From CAVSIS01 sp963814875 (GTDB lineage Bacteria > Acidobacteriota > Thermoanaerobaculia > Thermoanaerobaculales > Sulfomarinibacteraceae), in contig CAWFFJ010000021.1 in NCBI GenBank assembly GCA_963814875.1, positions 1 to 64,000 of the forward strand: 64,000 bases of DNA, in the 5' to 3' direction. A model generated the notes under the pieces. That model saw only the letters and a program-made list of their open reading frames with translations, made no database searches and had not been told where the DNA came from. Positions 27,735 through 36,040 of this stretch are shown one piece after another. The translations under genes were made by a program, and so were the position numbers. The first letter of the stretch is position 1, and the number at the start of each line of letters is the position of its first letter.

Positions 27735-27752
27735 ATGTGGCCATTTTCACAA
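27735..27752 (-). promoter_or_regulatory. Rex-type operator of the nuo operon
   Basis: The plus strand reads ATGTGGCCATTTTCACAA. Against the known Rex consensus TTGTGAA-N4-TTCACAA it matches 11 of 14 defined positions, and one half-site is perfect. It lies just downstream of the -10 box, over the expected transcription start, where a repressor would block initiation. The rex gene is the last gene of the same operon. Binding itself is an inference. Confidence 0.65.
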
Positions 27753-27757
27753 ACGGC

Positions 27758-27786
27758 ATCCTAGCGACGCCCCTCGGGGGCGTCAA
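27758..27786 (-). promoter_or_regulatory. Promoter of the nuo operon (TTGACG-N17-TAGGAT)
   Basis: On the minus strand a -35 box TTGACG (27786-27781) is followed by exactly 17 bp and a -10 box TAGGAT (27763-27758). The expected start is near 27750. The spacer contains a perfect GC inverted repeat, GACGCCCC-TCG-GGGGCGTC, at 27766-27784. Confidence 0.65.
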
Positions 27787-27861
27787 CGTCCCCCGCGATC
27801 CCGTGCCCCCGCTGCACCAGCAGCCCGCGGAGGATACCCCATTCAGGGGCTCCGAGGACAG

Positions 27862-28098
27862 AAACCACCAAGACACCAAGACACCAAGATGGAGGAACTG
27901 ACCCGGAGTCTGAGTGATACCGAGCTACGTCTCAGCATTTCGATGCCCGGATCACGCTCCGAGCGATCCGCGCACACCTGTGGGCCCGCTCTCAAACTCG
28001 CGGTGGGCGACACTGATTGCGCGATCGCCCTGACCGTGCGAAGAGCTTGCGACGGCTTTCTGTCCTGATGCCTTGGTGTCTTGGTGTCTTGGTGGTTC
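27862..28098. repeat. Inverted pair of tandem-repeat arms (AACCACCAAGACACC family)
   Basis: The left arm (27862-27888) and the reverse complement of the right arm (28072-28098) are identical at 26 of 27 positions, and each consists of three CCAAGACA-like units. They enclose about 180 bp without a convincing frame. The element fills most of the nuoA-guaA divergent gap, and its right arm ends within the likely -35 region of guaA. Related arms are at 6923, 40444 and 60344. Confidence 0.75.
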
Positions 28099-28117
28099 AA
28101 CTCGCAATGTGCGGGGG

Positions 28118-28123
28118 TAAGAT
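28118..28123 (+). promoter_or_regulatory. -10 hexamer TAAGAT of a likely leaderless guaA promoter
   Basis: TAAGAT is followed by 6 nt and the guaA ATG. A weak -35 candidate, TTCAAC, stands 16 bp upstream at the edge of the repeat arm. Confidence 0.5.
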
Positions 28124-28129
28124 CCCGGC

Positions 28130-29665
28130 ATGCAGCAGCACGAGACGATTCTGATCCTCGATTACGGTTCCCAGTACACCCAGCTCATCGCTCGGCGCCT
28201 CCGGGAGCTGGGCATCCGGACCACGATCGAGCGTGGCGACCTGCCGTCGTCCGAGATCCGCGACATCGACCCGGTGGCGGTGGTGCTCTCGGGTGGGCCC
28301 GCGAGCGTGTTCGAGGACGGTGCGCTGCAGTCTGACCCCGAGGTCTTCCACCTCGGCGTACCGGTGCTGGGTATCTGCTACGGCTTGCAGCTGATGGCCC
28401 AGCACCTCGGGGGGCGCGTGCGCGGGTCGGACAAGCGCGAGTACGGTCTCGCCGAGCTCGAAGTGCTCGACCAGGACGGTCTGCTGCGCGGGACACCGCA
28501 GCGCCAGCCGGTGTGGATGAGCCACGGTGACCAGGTCGAGCAGGTGCCGCCCGGCTTCCGTGTCCTGGCCCGGACCGCGTCGACCGCTGTTGCCGCGATG
28601 GCCGACCCGTCGCGGCGTTACATCGGGCTCCAGTTCCACCCCGAGGTCCGGCACACGCCCCACGGCGCAACGATGCTCGAGCACTTCGTGGAGCTGATCG
28701 GCGCCGCGCGCGACTGGGAGCCGTCGGTCATCCATCGAGAGCTCGTCACGAACCTCCGCGAGCGGATCGGCGACCAGCGTGTGATCTGCGGGGTGTCAGG
28801 TGGCGTCGACTCGACCGTGACCGCCGTGCTGCTACGTGAGGCGGTGGGGGACCGGCTGATCCCGATCTTCGTCGACACCGGGCTGCTGCGACGGGACGAG
28901 GCCCGCGAGGTCGGCGAGCGCTTCGCGAGCTACGGGTTGTCCCTGGACATGATCGACGCTTCCGAGCGCTTTTTCACCGCCCTCGCGGGCGTGGCCGACC
29001 CCGAGTCCAAGCGCAAGATCATCGGGCGCGAGTTCGTAGAGGTCTTCGAGGTTGAGGCGCGGCGCTTCGCTGATGCCCGCTTTCTCGCCCAGGGCACTCT
29101 CTACCCGGACGTGATCGAGTCCTCGGGAGTGCGGGGCACGGCGGCCGTCATCAAGACCCACCACAACGTCGGCGGGCTTCCAGATCGGCTCGGCCTCGAG
29201 CTCGTGGAGCCGCTGCGCGACCTGTTCAAGGACGAGGTCCGCCGGCTCGGCGAAGAGCTCGGGCTCAGCCGCGACTTCGTGTGGCGCCACCCGTTCCCGG
29301 GCCCGGGCCTGGCGGTGCGGATCCTCGGGGCGGTCTCGCCCGATCGGGTCGCCACCTTGCAGGCCGCCGATGCGATCGTGATCGAGGAGATCCGCCGCGC
29401 CGGCCTCTACGACCAGATCTCCCAGGCTCTCAGCGTCCTGCTTCCGGTCCGCTCGGTGGGCGTGATGGGTGACCAGCGGACCTACGAGGAGGTGCTCGCC
29501 GTGCGCGCGGTGACCACCACCGACTTCATGACCGCGGACTGGTTCCGCTTCCCGCCCGAGGTCCTGGACACCATCGCGCGCCGGGTCGTGAACGAGGTCA
29601 AGGGCATCAACCGCGTGGTTTACGACGTGACCTCGAAGCCCCCCGGCACCATCGAGTGGGAGTGA
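28130..29665 (+). CDS. guaA: GMP synthase (glutamine-hydrolysing)
   Basis: GuaA makes GMP from XMP, ATP and glutamine. The 511-aa product has the class I glutamine amidotransferase domain (about residues 7-195; nucleophile Cys in VLGICYGLQLMA, His and Glu in LQFHPEV), the ATP pyrophosphatase P-loop SGGVDSTVTA (about residue 226) and the C-terminal dimerisation domain ending in the usual GTIEWE. Its length is that of the bacterial single-chain enzyme. The stop codon runs directly into a tandem repeat. Confidence 0.97.
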   Translation: MQQHETILILDYGSQYTQLIARRLRELGIRTTIERGDLPSSEIRDIDPVAVVLSGGPASVFEDGALQSDPEVFHLGVPVLGICYGLQLMAQHLGGRVRGSDKREYGLAELEVLDQDGLLRGTPQRQPVWMSHGDQVEQVPPGFRVLARTASTAVAAMADPSRRYIGLQFHPEVRHTPHGATMLEHFVELIGAARDWEPSVIHRELVTNLRERIGDQRVICGVSGGVDSTVTAVLLREAVGDRLIPIFVDTGLLRRDEAREVGERFASYGLSLDMIDASERFFTALAGVADPESKRKIIGREFVEVFEVEARRFADARFLAQGTLYPDVIESSGVRGTAAVIKTHHNVGGLPDRLGLELVEPLRDLFKDEVRRLGEELGLSRDFVWRHPFPGPGLAVRILGAVSPDRVATLQAADAIVIEEIRRAGLYDQISQALSVLLPVRSVGVMGDQRTYEEVLAVRAVTTTDFMTADWFRFPPEVLDTIARRVVNEVKGINRVVYDVTSKPPGTIEWE

Positions 29666-29726
29666 GGAATGCGGACTGAGGAATGCGGACTGAGGAATGC
29701 GGACTGAGGAATGAGGAATGCGGAAT
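29664..29726 (+). repeat. Tandem repeat of a 14-bp unit (GAGGAATGCGGACT)
   Basis: Three exact copies of GAGGAATGCGGACT are followed by a 7-bp half copy and a variant copy ending GCGGAAT. The array starts within the guaA stop codon and ends at the ATG of the four-helix-bundle gene, so it supplies a GAGGAAT ribosome-binding-like sequence to that gene. Confidence 0.85.
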
Positions 29727-30096
29727 GATGGCCGACGAGCGACCCAACTTGCTCGAGCGCACCAAGGCGTTCGCGTTGAAAGTCATCCGTTTGTACTCGG
29801 CCTTGCCACGGACGACCGTGGCGCAGGTCATGGGCAAGCAGCTGCTGCGATCGGGCACGTCGGTCGGGGCGCAGCTCAGGGAAGGCAAGCGCAGCCGATC
29901 TAACGCCGAGATGCTCAGCAAGACCGAGAGTGCGCTCCAAGAGCTTGAAGAGACGGTGTACTGGCTCGAGCTGCTCGGCGATTCCGGTACCGTCGAGCGC
30001 AGCTCCCTGAGCGACGTCCTGGACGAGGCCGATCAGCTGACCGCGATCCTCGTCACCAGCGCGAAAACCCTGAAGGCCCGCCGTCGCCGCCCCTGA
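29725..30096 (+). CDS. Four-helix-bundle protein (23S rRNA-intervening-sequence family)
   Basis: The 123-aa product begins MMADERPNLLERTKAFALKVIRLYSALP and has the family signature VMGKQLLRSGTSVGAQLREGKRSRSNAEML, ending in a basic tail. It belongs to the same broad family as the gene at 6971 but is closer to the canonical S23 form. Its function is unknown; it probably forms a pentameric helical bundle. It is framed by tandem and inverted copies of a GAATGCGGA motif on both sides, suggesting a small transferable cassette. ATG 29725 or 29728 are equally possible starts. Confidence 0.85.
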   Translation: MMADERPNLLERTKAFALKVIRLYSALPRTTVAQVMGKQLLRSGTSVGAQLREGKRSRSNAEMLSKTESALQELEETVYWLELLGDSGTVERSSLSDVLDEADQLTAILVTSAKTLKARRRRP

Positions 30097-30110
30097 CCGG
30101 CTATCATCCT

Positions 30111-30193
30111 TCCTCACTCCGCATTCATCATTTCCCCAAGGACACTCAAGAAGCGCCGTTCAAGCGTCTGATCATCATTCCGCATTTCTCACT
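30111..30193. repeat. Inverted copies of the GAATGCGGA motif downstream of the four-helix-bundle gene
   Basis: TCCTCACTCCGCATTCATCAT (30111 onwards) and ATCATTCCGCATTTCTCAC (30175 onwards) are reverse complements of the repeat that precedes the gene. They bracket a short unique stretch. Confidence 0.65.
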
Positions 30194-30210
30194 GCGCGTC
30201 AGCAGCCTCC

Positions 30211-30219
30211 TGATATAGT
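30211..30219 (+). promoter_or_regulatory. Extended -10 element (TGATATAGT)
   Basis: TG-A-TATAGT fits an extended -10 promoter for the GTPase-like gene starting at 30298, leaving a leader of roughly 70 nt. No good -35 box is visible. Confidence 0.35.
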
Positions 30220-30297
30220 GTCCAGCGTCGCCGGTTCAGCTTTTCACCCGGCGGCCCGCCGCCGCCGTTCGCGCGTCGGCACCTCAAGGGGGAAATC

Positions 30298-31620
30298 ATG
30301 GCACGTAGGAAGGTCGTCATCATGGGCGCGGCCGGACGGGACTTCCACAACTTCAACTGCCTCTGCCGGGACAACGAGGACATCGAAGTGGTCGCCTTCA
30401 CCGCGACCCAGATCCCGGACATCGAGGGTCGGACGTACCCGGCTGAGCTTGCCGGCTCGCTGTACCCGGAGGGGATTCCGATCTACCCCGAGGTGGACCT
30501 CGAGAAGATCGTCCGCGAGCAGGACGTGGACGAGGTTTGGTTCTGCTACTCCGACGTGTCCCACACCTACGTCATGAACAAGGCCAGCCAGATCATCGCC
30601 TGGGGGGCGAGCTTCGGGCTGTGCTCGGCGACCAGGACCATGGTCGCCTCGACCAAGCCGGTGATCGCCATCACGGCGGTCCGCACCGGCGTCGGCAAGT
30701 CGCAGACCACACGCTACGTGTCGCGCATGCTCAAGGCGATGGGCAAGAAGGTGGTTGCGATCCGGCACCCGATGCCCTACGGCGACCTCGCCAAGCAGGC
30801 CTGCCAGCGGTTCGAGACCTACGAGGACCTCGACCGGCACCAGTGCACCATCGAGGAGCGCGAGGAGTACGAACCGCACATCGACAACGGTTTCGTGGTC
30901 TACGCCGGCGTCGACTACGAGCGCATCCTCCGCGAAGCCGAGAAGGAAGCGGACGTCATCCTGTGGGACGGCGGCAACAACGACACGCCGTTCTACACGC
31001 CCGACCTGCACATCACACTAGTCGACCCGCACCGGGCCGGCCATGAGCTCAGCTACTACCCGGGCGAGACCAATCTCCGCATGGCCCACCTGCTGATCGT
31101 CAACAAGGTGGACACCGCCGATCCGGTCAAGGTCGAGCAGGTGCTCGACAACTGCCGGACCGCCAACCCCAAGGCCCGCACGATCAAGTGCCGGTCGGTG
31201 ATCACCCTCGAGCAGCCCGAGCTGGTCGCTGGGAAGCGTGCGCTGGTGGTGGAGGACGGCCCGACTCTGACCCACGGCGGGATGACCTATGGGGCGGGAT
31301 GGTTCGCGGCTCGGCAGGCGGGTGCCGCCGAGATCGTCGACGCCAGGCCGTATGCGGTCGGGACCATCAAGGACACCTACGCCAAGTTCCCGAACGCCGC
31401 GGCGATCCTGCCGGCGATGGGCTACGGCGACGAGCAGGTTCGTGAGCTCGAGGCGACCATCAACGCCACCCCGGCAGACGTGGTGGTCGAAGGGACACCG
31501 ATTCAGCTGAGCCGCATTCTGAAGGCCAACAAGCCGATCGCCAACGTCACCTACGAGCTCGAGGAGGTCGAGCCGGGTGTGATCGAGGCGATGGTCCGAG
31601 CCACTCTCGAACGCGCCTGA
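30298..31620 (+). CDS. Cyclic 2,3-diphosphoglycerate synthase-like GTPase
   Basis: The 440-aa product has an N-terminal Rossmann-like domain (VVIMGAAGRDFHNFNCLCRD), an NDP-kinase-like or P-loop domain with ITAVRTGVGKSQTTRYVSRML (Walker A, about residues 123-143) and a downstream VNKVDTAD guanine-type motif. This arrangement is that of the COG2403 family, which includes the archaeal cyclic 2,3-diphosphoglycerate synthetase. In bacteria the family's role is not established, and it may be a general GTPase. GGGGGAAATC lies before the ATG. A strong terminator follows. Confidence 0.8.
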   Translation: MARRKVVIMGAAGRDFHNFNCLCRDNEDIEVVAFTATQIPDIEGRTYPAELAGSLYPEGIPIYPEVDLEKIVREQDVDEVWFCYSDVSHTYVMNKASQIIAWGASFGLCSATRTMVASTKPVIAITAVRTGVGKSQTTRYVSRMLKAMGKKVVAIRHPMPYGDLAKQACQRFETYEDLDRHQCTIEEREEYEPHIDNGFVVYAGVDYERILREAEKEADVILWDGGNNDTPFYTPDLHITLVDPHRAGHELSYYPGETNLRMAHLLIVNKVDTADPVKVEQVLDNCRTANPKARTIKCRSVITLEQPELVAGKRALVVEDGPTLTHGGMTYGAGWFAARQAGAAEIVDARPYAVGTIKDTYAKFPNAAAILPAMGYGDEQVRELEATINATPADVVVEGTPIQLSRILKANKPIANVTYELEEVEPGVIEAMVRATLERA

Positions 31621-31640
31621 GCTGACCCCGCACGACGGTT

Positions 31641-31672
31641 ACGGCCCCGCTGCGGCGGGGCCGTTGTCGTTG
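31641..31672 (+). terminator. Intrinsic terminator
   Basis: A perfect 9-bp stem (CGGCCCCGC / GCGGGGCCG) with a TGCG loop is followed by TTGTCGTTG. It lies 20 nt after the stop codon of the GTPase-like gene. Confidence 0.7.
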
Positions 31673-31728
31673 CGTCGTGAACACGCCCGTGGCTGCGCCG
31701 TTTATCATAGGCAGCGAATGAGGTATTG

Positions 31729-33195
31729 GTGATTCCTTCCGTTCAACGCTCCGGCGTCGAGACTCCGGCCGTTGAGATGCCGGTAGAGAGCTACCTCCCG
31801 GCGATGAGCGAGGGAGAGCTCCCCGACGCGCTGCTGATGCTCGGCGAGCGCGCTGCCGTCCGGCGCTACTTCGACGACATCAACGCCCGCCGGCTCAACC
31901 TGATCTTGTGGGCCCTGGTGGCCGTCGCAGCCGGCTACGGGATCGAGGGCTTCGCGGAGGGACGGCCGCTGCGTGCGGTGGTCGCCCTTGCCCTGGGGCT
32001 GGTTGACCTCCTGCTCGTACGGGCGCGACGGTCGCCCTTCCTCACGGCGAACGTGCGCCAGGTCGTGGCCTCGGTCCTGATTGGGCACTTCTTCATTCTC
32101 AACCTCTTCCACTTCGACTCCAGCGGCGGGGTCGTGATGTGGTTCCTTCTGTTCCCGATCATGGCCGCACGTTTTCGCCTCGCCGAAGGGGAGATCCTGG
32201 CCCTGTTCGGCTCGCTGCTCGCGGTGCTCGTCCTGCGCCTCACGGTAGAGGTGGTGCTGACCAAGCAGGGAGTTCCGCTGGGTCAGGTGGTCGGCTACGG
32301 GACCTGGTTCGCTGTGGTGTGCCTGGTCGCGTGGCGCCAGACCCGCCGCCAGGAAGCCCGGTTCCTGGTCCACTGGCGACGGGAGACGGGGCGCCAGCGC
32401 GAGCGGCTGCGGATGAAGCAGGAGCTCGAGTACGCTCGAGAGATCCAGCTCAGCATGCTGCCGCGCGACGCGCCGCGGTTCGACGGCCTCGACATCGCAG
32501 CGCTGTCGCTTCCCGCGACCGAGGTCGGAGGGGACTACTACGACTACTTCTCGCTCGGTGACGGCCGCTTGGCGATCGTGATCGGCGACGTGACCGGTCA
32601 CGGCGTGGCCTCGGGCCTGGTGCTGTCCGGCGTGCGCTCGAGCCTCAACCTGCTGTCCGACGATCTGGACCGGCCGGCGGAGGTCCTCGACCGCCTCAAC
32701 CGGATGCTCAAGCGCACCTCCACACCCCGCATGCTCATGACCCTCGGTGTCGCGGTCCTGGATCGCACGCGCGGCGAGGTGACTGTCGCCTCGGCCGGTC
32801 ATCCCCCGGCCCTGCTCGTCCGGCAGCGCCGCGGCGACGTCGTCGAGGTGGGTCGCGGCGCACTCCCGCTGGGCGCGATGGAGACCGCCGAGTACGTGAG
32901 CGAAAGCGCAGCCATCGAGTCCGGCGACGTGCTCCTGCTGTACTCCGACGGCTTGGTCGAGGCGGTCGACGCCTCCGGCCGCGAGTTCGGATACCCCCGC
33001 CTGGCCGATCTCCTCCGCCGTGAGGCCGACGGACGACCCAATGCGCGGGCGATCCGCGACGCGGTCCTGCGAGACGTCTGGGAGCACAAAGGCGAGGTCG
33101 AGCAGGCGGACGACGTCACGATGGTGGTGATCCGCGTGGACGGCATGCAGGCTGGCCAGGCAGAGATCTGCGCCGAGCCTGAGGGTTTCCAGTGA
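31729..33195 (+). CDS. Membrane-anchored SpoIIE-type PP2C serine phosphatase
   Basis: The 488-aa product has five to six N-terminal membrane helices (about residues 55-210), a coiled-coil linker (ETGRQRERLRMKQELEYAREIQLSMLP) and a C-terminal PP2C domain of the RsbU/SpoIIE type with metal-binding aspartates in GGDYYDYF, GDVTGHGVASGL and ADDVTMVVI. Such enzymes dephosphorylate anti-anti-sigma factors in stress partner-switching. No anti-sigma partner is adjacent. GTG 31729 is preferred to TTG 31726 because TGAGG lies 5 nt upstream of it. It is coupled to the next gene by TGATG. Confidence 0.88.
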   Translation: MIPSVQRSGVETPAVEMPVESYLPAMSEGELPDALLMLGERAAVRRYFDDINARRLNLILWALVAVAAGYGIEGFAEGRPLRAVVALALGLVDLLLVRARRSPFLTANVRQVVASVLIGHFFILNLFHFDSSGGVVMWFLLFPIMAARFRLAEGEILALFGSLLAVLVLRLTVEVVLTKQGVPLGQVVGYGTWFAVVCLVAWRQTRRQEARFLVHWRRETGRQRERLRMKQELEYAREIQLSMLPRDAPRFDGLDIAALSLPATEVGGDYYDYFSLGDGRLAIVIGDVTGHGVASGLVLSGVRSSLNLLSDDLDRPAEVLDRLNRMLKRTSTPRMLMTLGVAVLDRTRGEVTVASAGHPPALLVRQRRGDVVEVGRGALPLGAMETAEYVSESAAIESGDVLLLYSDGLVEAVDASGREFGYPRLADLLRREADGRPNARAIRDAVLRDVWEHKGEVEQADDVTMVVIRVDGMQAGQAEICAEPEGFQ

Positions 33196-34667
33196 TGGGG
33201 GACACGACCCTCGCCTGGGGTCTGCTCGGGCTTTACGTCGCGGCGATTGTGGGGCTGACGTGGTGGAACCGCCGCCGGGCATCGACCCTCGAGGCCTTCG
33301 CCGTCGGCAACCGGACGGTTTCACCGGTCATCATCGGGCTGTCGCTCGCCGCCAACATGACCAGCGCCGCGACCTTCATCATCAACCCCGGCCTGGTCTA
33401 TGCCTACGGCTGGTCCGGGGTCGTCGGCTACGGCATCGCGGCCCCGCTCGGGATCTTTCTCGGTCTCACCGTGACCTCGAAGGGCTTTCGCGCCATCGGC
33501 GGCAGTGCCGCCGCGGTGACGATTCCGCAGTGGATCGGTCGCCGGTACGGCGACCGCCGGCTGACCGTGCTCTACGCCGCGATCAGCCTGCTCCAGGTGA
33601 CCTTCCTGGTGCTGATCGTGGCCGCGATCGTGCACGTGCTGGTGGCCGTCCTCGGAGTGCCGGTGCTGCCGACCTTGATCGCGGTGGTCGTCTTCACCTT
33701 CGGCTACATCCTGCTCGGCGGCGCGAGCGTCCACGTGTGGTCGAACACGCTCCAGGCCGGAACCATGCTCGCGGTGGCCGTGCTCCTGGTCGGGTCCGGA
33801 CTGCACTTCTTCAGCGACGGCGTCGGTGCCTTCTTTGCCCGACTCGATGCGGTGGCACCCCATTTTGGTAGCATGACGAACCCGGACAGCCTGCTCTTCC
33901 GCGACCTCTTCGAGGTGGTCGTCGCCAACTTCGTCATCGGCATCGCGATCATCATGCAGCCTCACATCATGTCGAAGGCGCTCTACCTGCGCTCTGAGCG
34001 TGACGTCAACCGCTACCTGGTGACAGCGGTGATCGCCGGGACCGTGTTCTCGTCCGTGCTGCTGGTCGGCCTCTACGCGCGCCTCGACCTGGGTGCGGGC
34101 CTGATGCCCGACCGGGTCGTGGCGACCTACATCGCCACCCAGTTCGCGCCCGCACTCCGCGCCGTCATCATGCTCGGGGTGCTGGCGGCCGGTTTCTCGA
34201 CTTTGGAGGGCATCGCCCTCGCCCTGGCGACGATCACGGCCGGCGACCTCTACGCCACCCTGGCGCGCCTCATGGGGACCTCAGAGGAGTCGGTGCGCGC
34301 CCGTGTCCTGGGGGTCGGTCGCTGGACCCTGGTCGCCCTTGCCCCGGTCACGCTCCTGCTCGCCTGGAAGCAGATCGCAGCGCCGTCGCTCAGCGTCGCG
34401 ATTTTCGCGCAGAACGGGGTCTACGGCTTGTTCGCCGCGACCTTCGGGCCGGTCCTGTTCGGGATCTTCGGCCGCCGTCCCAGCGCCGGCCTCGCAGGCG
34501 CCGCTGCTGTTCTCGCCCTGGTGGTCCATTTCGGCATGTACTACGGCGGAATCACGCACTACCACAACAACCCCGCGGTGCCGGCGACCTGTGCGCTGAT
34601 CACCTCGTGCGCGCTGCTTGCGCTCGGGACGCGCTTGGCGCGTACCGAAGTGAGGAGTGAGGAGTGA
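33195..34667 (+). CDS. Sodium:solute symporter family protein
   Basis: The 490-aa product has about 13 membrane helices. The segment AFAVGNRTVSPVIIGLSLAANMTSAATFIINPG corresponds to the SSS-family first helices with the sodium-site region, and VLAAGFSTLEGIALALATITAGDLY corresponds to the conserved SSS helix 8 signature. The substrate is unknown. The start overlaps the phosphatase stop (TGATG), so the two may form an operon. The C-terminal codons and stop (GTGAGGAGTGAGGAGTGA) are a short tandem repeat. Confidence 0.88.
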   Translation: MGDTTLAWGLLGLYVAAIVGLTWWNRRRASTLEAFAVGNRTVSPVIIGLSLAANMTSAATFIINPGLVYAYGWSGVVGYGIAAPLGIFLGLTVTSKGFRAIGGSAAAVTIPQWIGRRYGDRRLTVLYAAISLLQVTFLVLIVAAIVHVLVAVLGVPVLPTLIAVVVFTFGYILLGGASVHVWSNTLQAGTMLAVAVLLVGSGLHFFSDGVGAFFARLDAVAPHFGSMTNPDSLLFRDLFEVVVANFVIGIAIIMQPHIMSKALYLRSERDVNRYLVTAVIAGTVFSSVLLVGLYARLDLGAGLMPDRVVATYIATQFAPALRAVIMLGVLAAGFSTLEGIALALATITAGDLYATLARLMGTSEESVRARVLGVGRWTLVALAPVTLLLAWKQIAAPSLSVAIFAQNGVYGLFAATFGPVLFGIFGRRPSAGLAGAAAVLALVVHFGMYYGGITHYHNNPAVPATCALITSCALLALGTRLARTEVRSEE

Positions 34668-34685
34668 GGCGGCGGCTGCGCCGCC
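34668..34685 (+). terminator. GC hairpin after the symporter gene
   Basis: GGCGGCG-GCTG-CGCCGCC forms a 7-bp stem directly after the stop codon but has no T tract, so its role as a terminator is uncertain. The 130 bp that follow contain further GTGACGAGTCA-like repeats and nothing else recognisable. Confidence 0.35.
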
Positions 34686-34815
34686 AAGGCGGAGTGACGA
34701 GTCAGGTTCGGTCGGTACACTTCGTGCGGCCCGCCACGCTGTGCGGCCGACGCTTCACGCTTGACCCTTCACGCACGGCCGAAGCCGCCCCGGCGAGGCC
34801 GTCCCGGCAGGAACC

Positions 34816-35958
34816 CTACCGCCAGCCCGAGGCGACGTAGCCGACCCAGTGTGCGAGGTTCGACGGCGCGGTGGTACCGAGGCCCGCAGCGCGGGTCGCG
34901 TCGCTCACCGGGAGCTGCGCGCCGGAGATGCTGGTGCCGGTGGCGAGCACCGTCCCGGCGGGAACTGGCCGTCCGAGCCGCTCGGAGGTCCGGCGCAAAA
35001 GCTCCATCCCGAACGGGATCGAGAACCGCCCGCACCACGGGATGCGGTAGCTGCGGACGTCGCGCTCATCGACCAGGGTGGCGAGCAGCTCGTGGGCGGC
35101 CGCCGCGGTGAGCGGCCCGGCGAAGTACTGCTCGGCCATGGTCCGGTCGCGGTCGACGGCGCGCTGGTAGCCGGCGGCGTCGGTGCCGAAGGGCGCGTGG
35201 TCGAAGTCCGGGCCGTAGTGCACGGCGTCGGAGGAGATCACGATCGCGACGTCACGGCCGAGCTGCCAGCCGTTGCTCTGGATCGAGTCGGCGAGGGCGC
35301 CGGAAAGAAGATCGGCGAGCTGCGAGAGCCGCTCCCAGCCCATGTAGGGGATCAGGATGGGAACGATGGTGACGTCGCGGCGGTGGGCCTGGAGCAGGGG
35401 GACGAGCGCCTCGAGCGAGTGCTCACGCTCGTGCATGGCGTCATCCACCACCACCGCGTCGGCGGGCAGGGCGGCGAGCAGCTGTTCGCGGAGCGGATCG
35501 ACCGGTACCGGTGCCCACGGTCCGTGCCACGCCGTGAAGCGGTCGAAGACGAGCCGATCCGAAAGGTCCCAGTCGCGGGCACGGTGGAAGACACCGATCA
35601 GGATCACCCGCGGCGCGGAGATGCGCTCGGTCAGGTGGACCGCGACCGACCCGGCGTAGAGGTGGTCGTCGTGGGGGCACACGCCGCCGACGAAGCCGTC
35701 GTCCGGGCCCATGGCGAGGCGCGCGTCCTGGGCGGCGAGGGACGCACCCGCGACCGTGAGTGCGGCGCGGTGGACGTCTTCGGCCTGTGTCGCGGTGACT
35801 GGGAAGCCGACCGTGTCGAGCTGGCCGCGCACCAGGTCGCCCTCGGAGGCGAGACCCATCAGGGCGCGGACCTCGTCACGGGTCGGTGGCTCGGCTGCGG
35901 AGGAGGGGAGGACAGAGGCGAACACAACCATCGCAGTGAGCAAAGTGAGGCAGCGCAT
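34816..35958 (-). CDS. Secreted MEMO-family protein (AmmeMemoRadiSam system protein B-like)
   Basis: The 380-aa product starts with a signal peptide (MRCLTLLTAMVVFASVLPSSAA) and contains a MEMO1-like domain with the putative metal ligands conserved: PHDDHLYAG (His96, His99), HEREHSLEALVPLL, SSDAVHYG and WCGRFSIPFG (Cys). MEMO proteins resemble extradiol dioxygenases; their bacterial function is unknown. It stands divergent to upp and near the MEMO-AMMECR1 fusion, so the two MEMO proteins may be alternative subunits of one system. TACGAT lies 6 nt before the ATG. Confidence 0.85.
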   Translation of the reverse strand: MRCLTLLTAMVVFASVLPSSAAEPPTRDEVRALMGLASEGDLVRGQLDTVGFPVTATQAEDVHRAALTVAGASLAAQDARLAMGPDDGFVGGVCPHDDHLYAGSVAVHLTERISAPRVILIGVFHRARDWDLSDRLVFDRFTAWHGPWAPVPVDPLREQLLAALPADAVVVDDAMHEREHSLEALVPLLQAHRRDVTIVPILIPYMGWERLSQLADLLSGALADSIQSNGWQLGRDVAIVISSDAVHYGPDFDHAPFGTDAAGYQRAVDRDRTMAEQYFAGPLTAAAAHELLATLVDERDVRSYRIPWCGRFSIPFGMELLRRTSERLGRPVPAGTVLATGTSISGAQLPVSDATRAAGLGTTAPSNLAHWVGYVASGWR

Positions 35959-35964
35959 GCCGCC

Positions 35965-35970
35965 ATCGTA
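35965..35970 (-). promoter_or_regulatory. -10 hexamer TACGAT of a likely leaderless promoter
   Basis: TACGAT, six nt, then the ATG at 35958, with no ribosome binding site. Confidence 0.5.
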
Positions 35971-36040
35971 CCCCGTCCGGCCATGGTCGACGGCGGGAGC
36001 GGCGGCGGACGGCTCCCGGTCGTGATACCGTTCACCGCTG

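Noticed and set aside
29664..29726. Coding of a repeat peptide (extended N-terminus of the four-helix-bundle protein)
   Set aside because: The extension (MRTEECGLRNEECG) is only the translation of the 14-bp tandem repeat, and the family N-terminus starts at the later Met codons.
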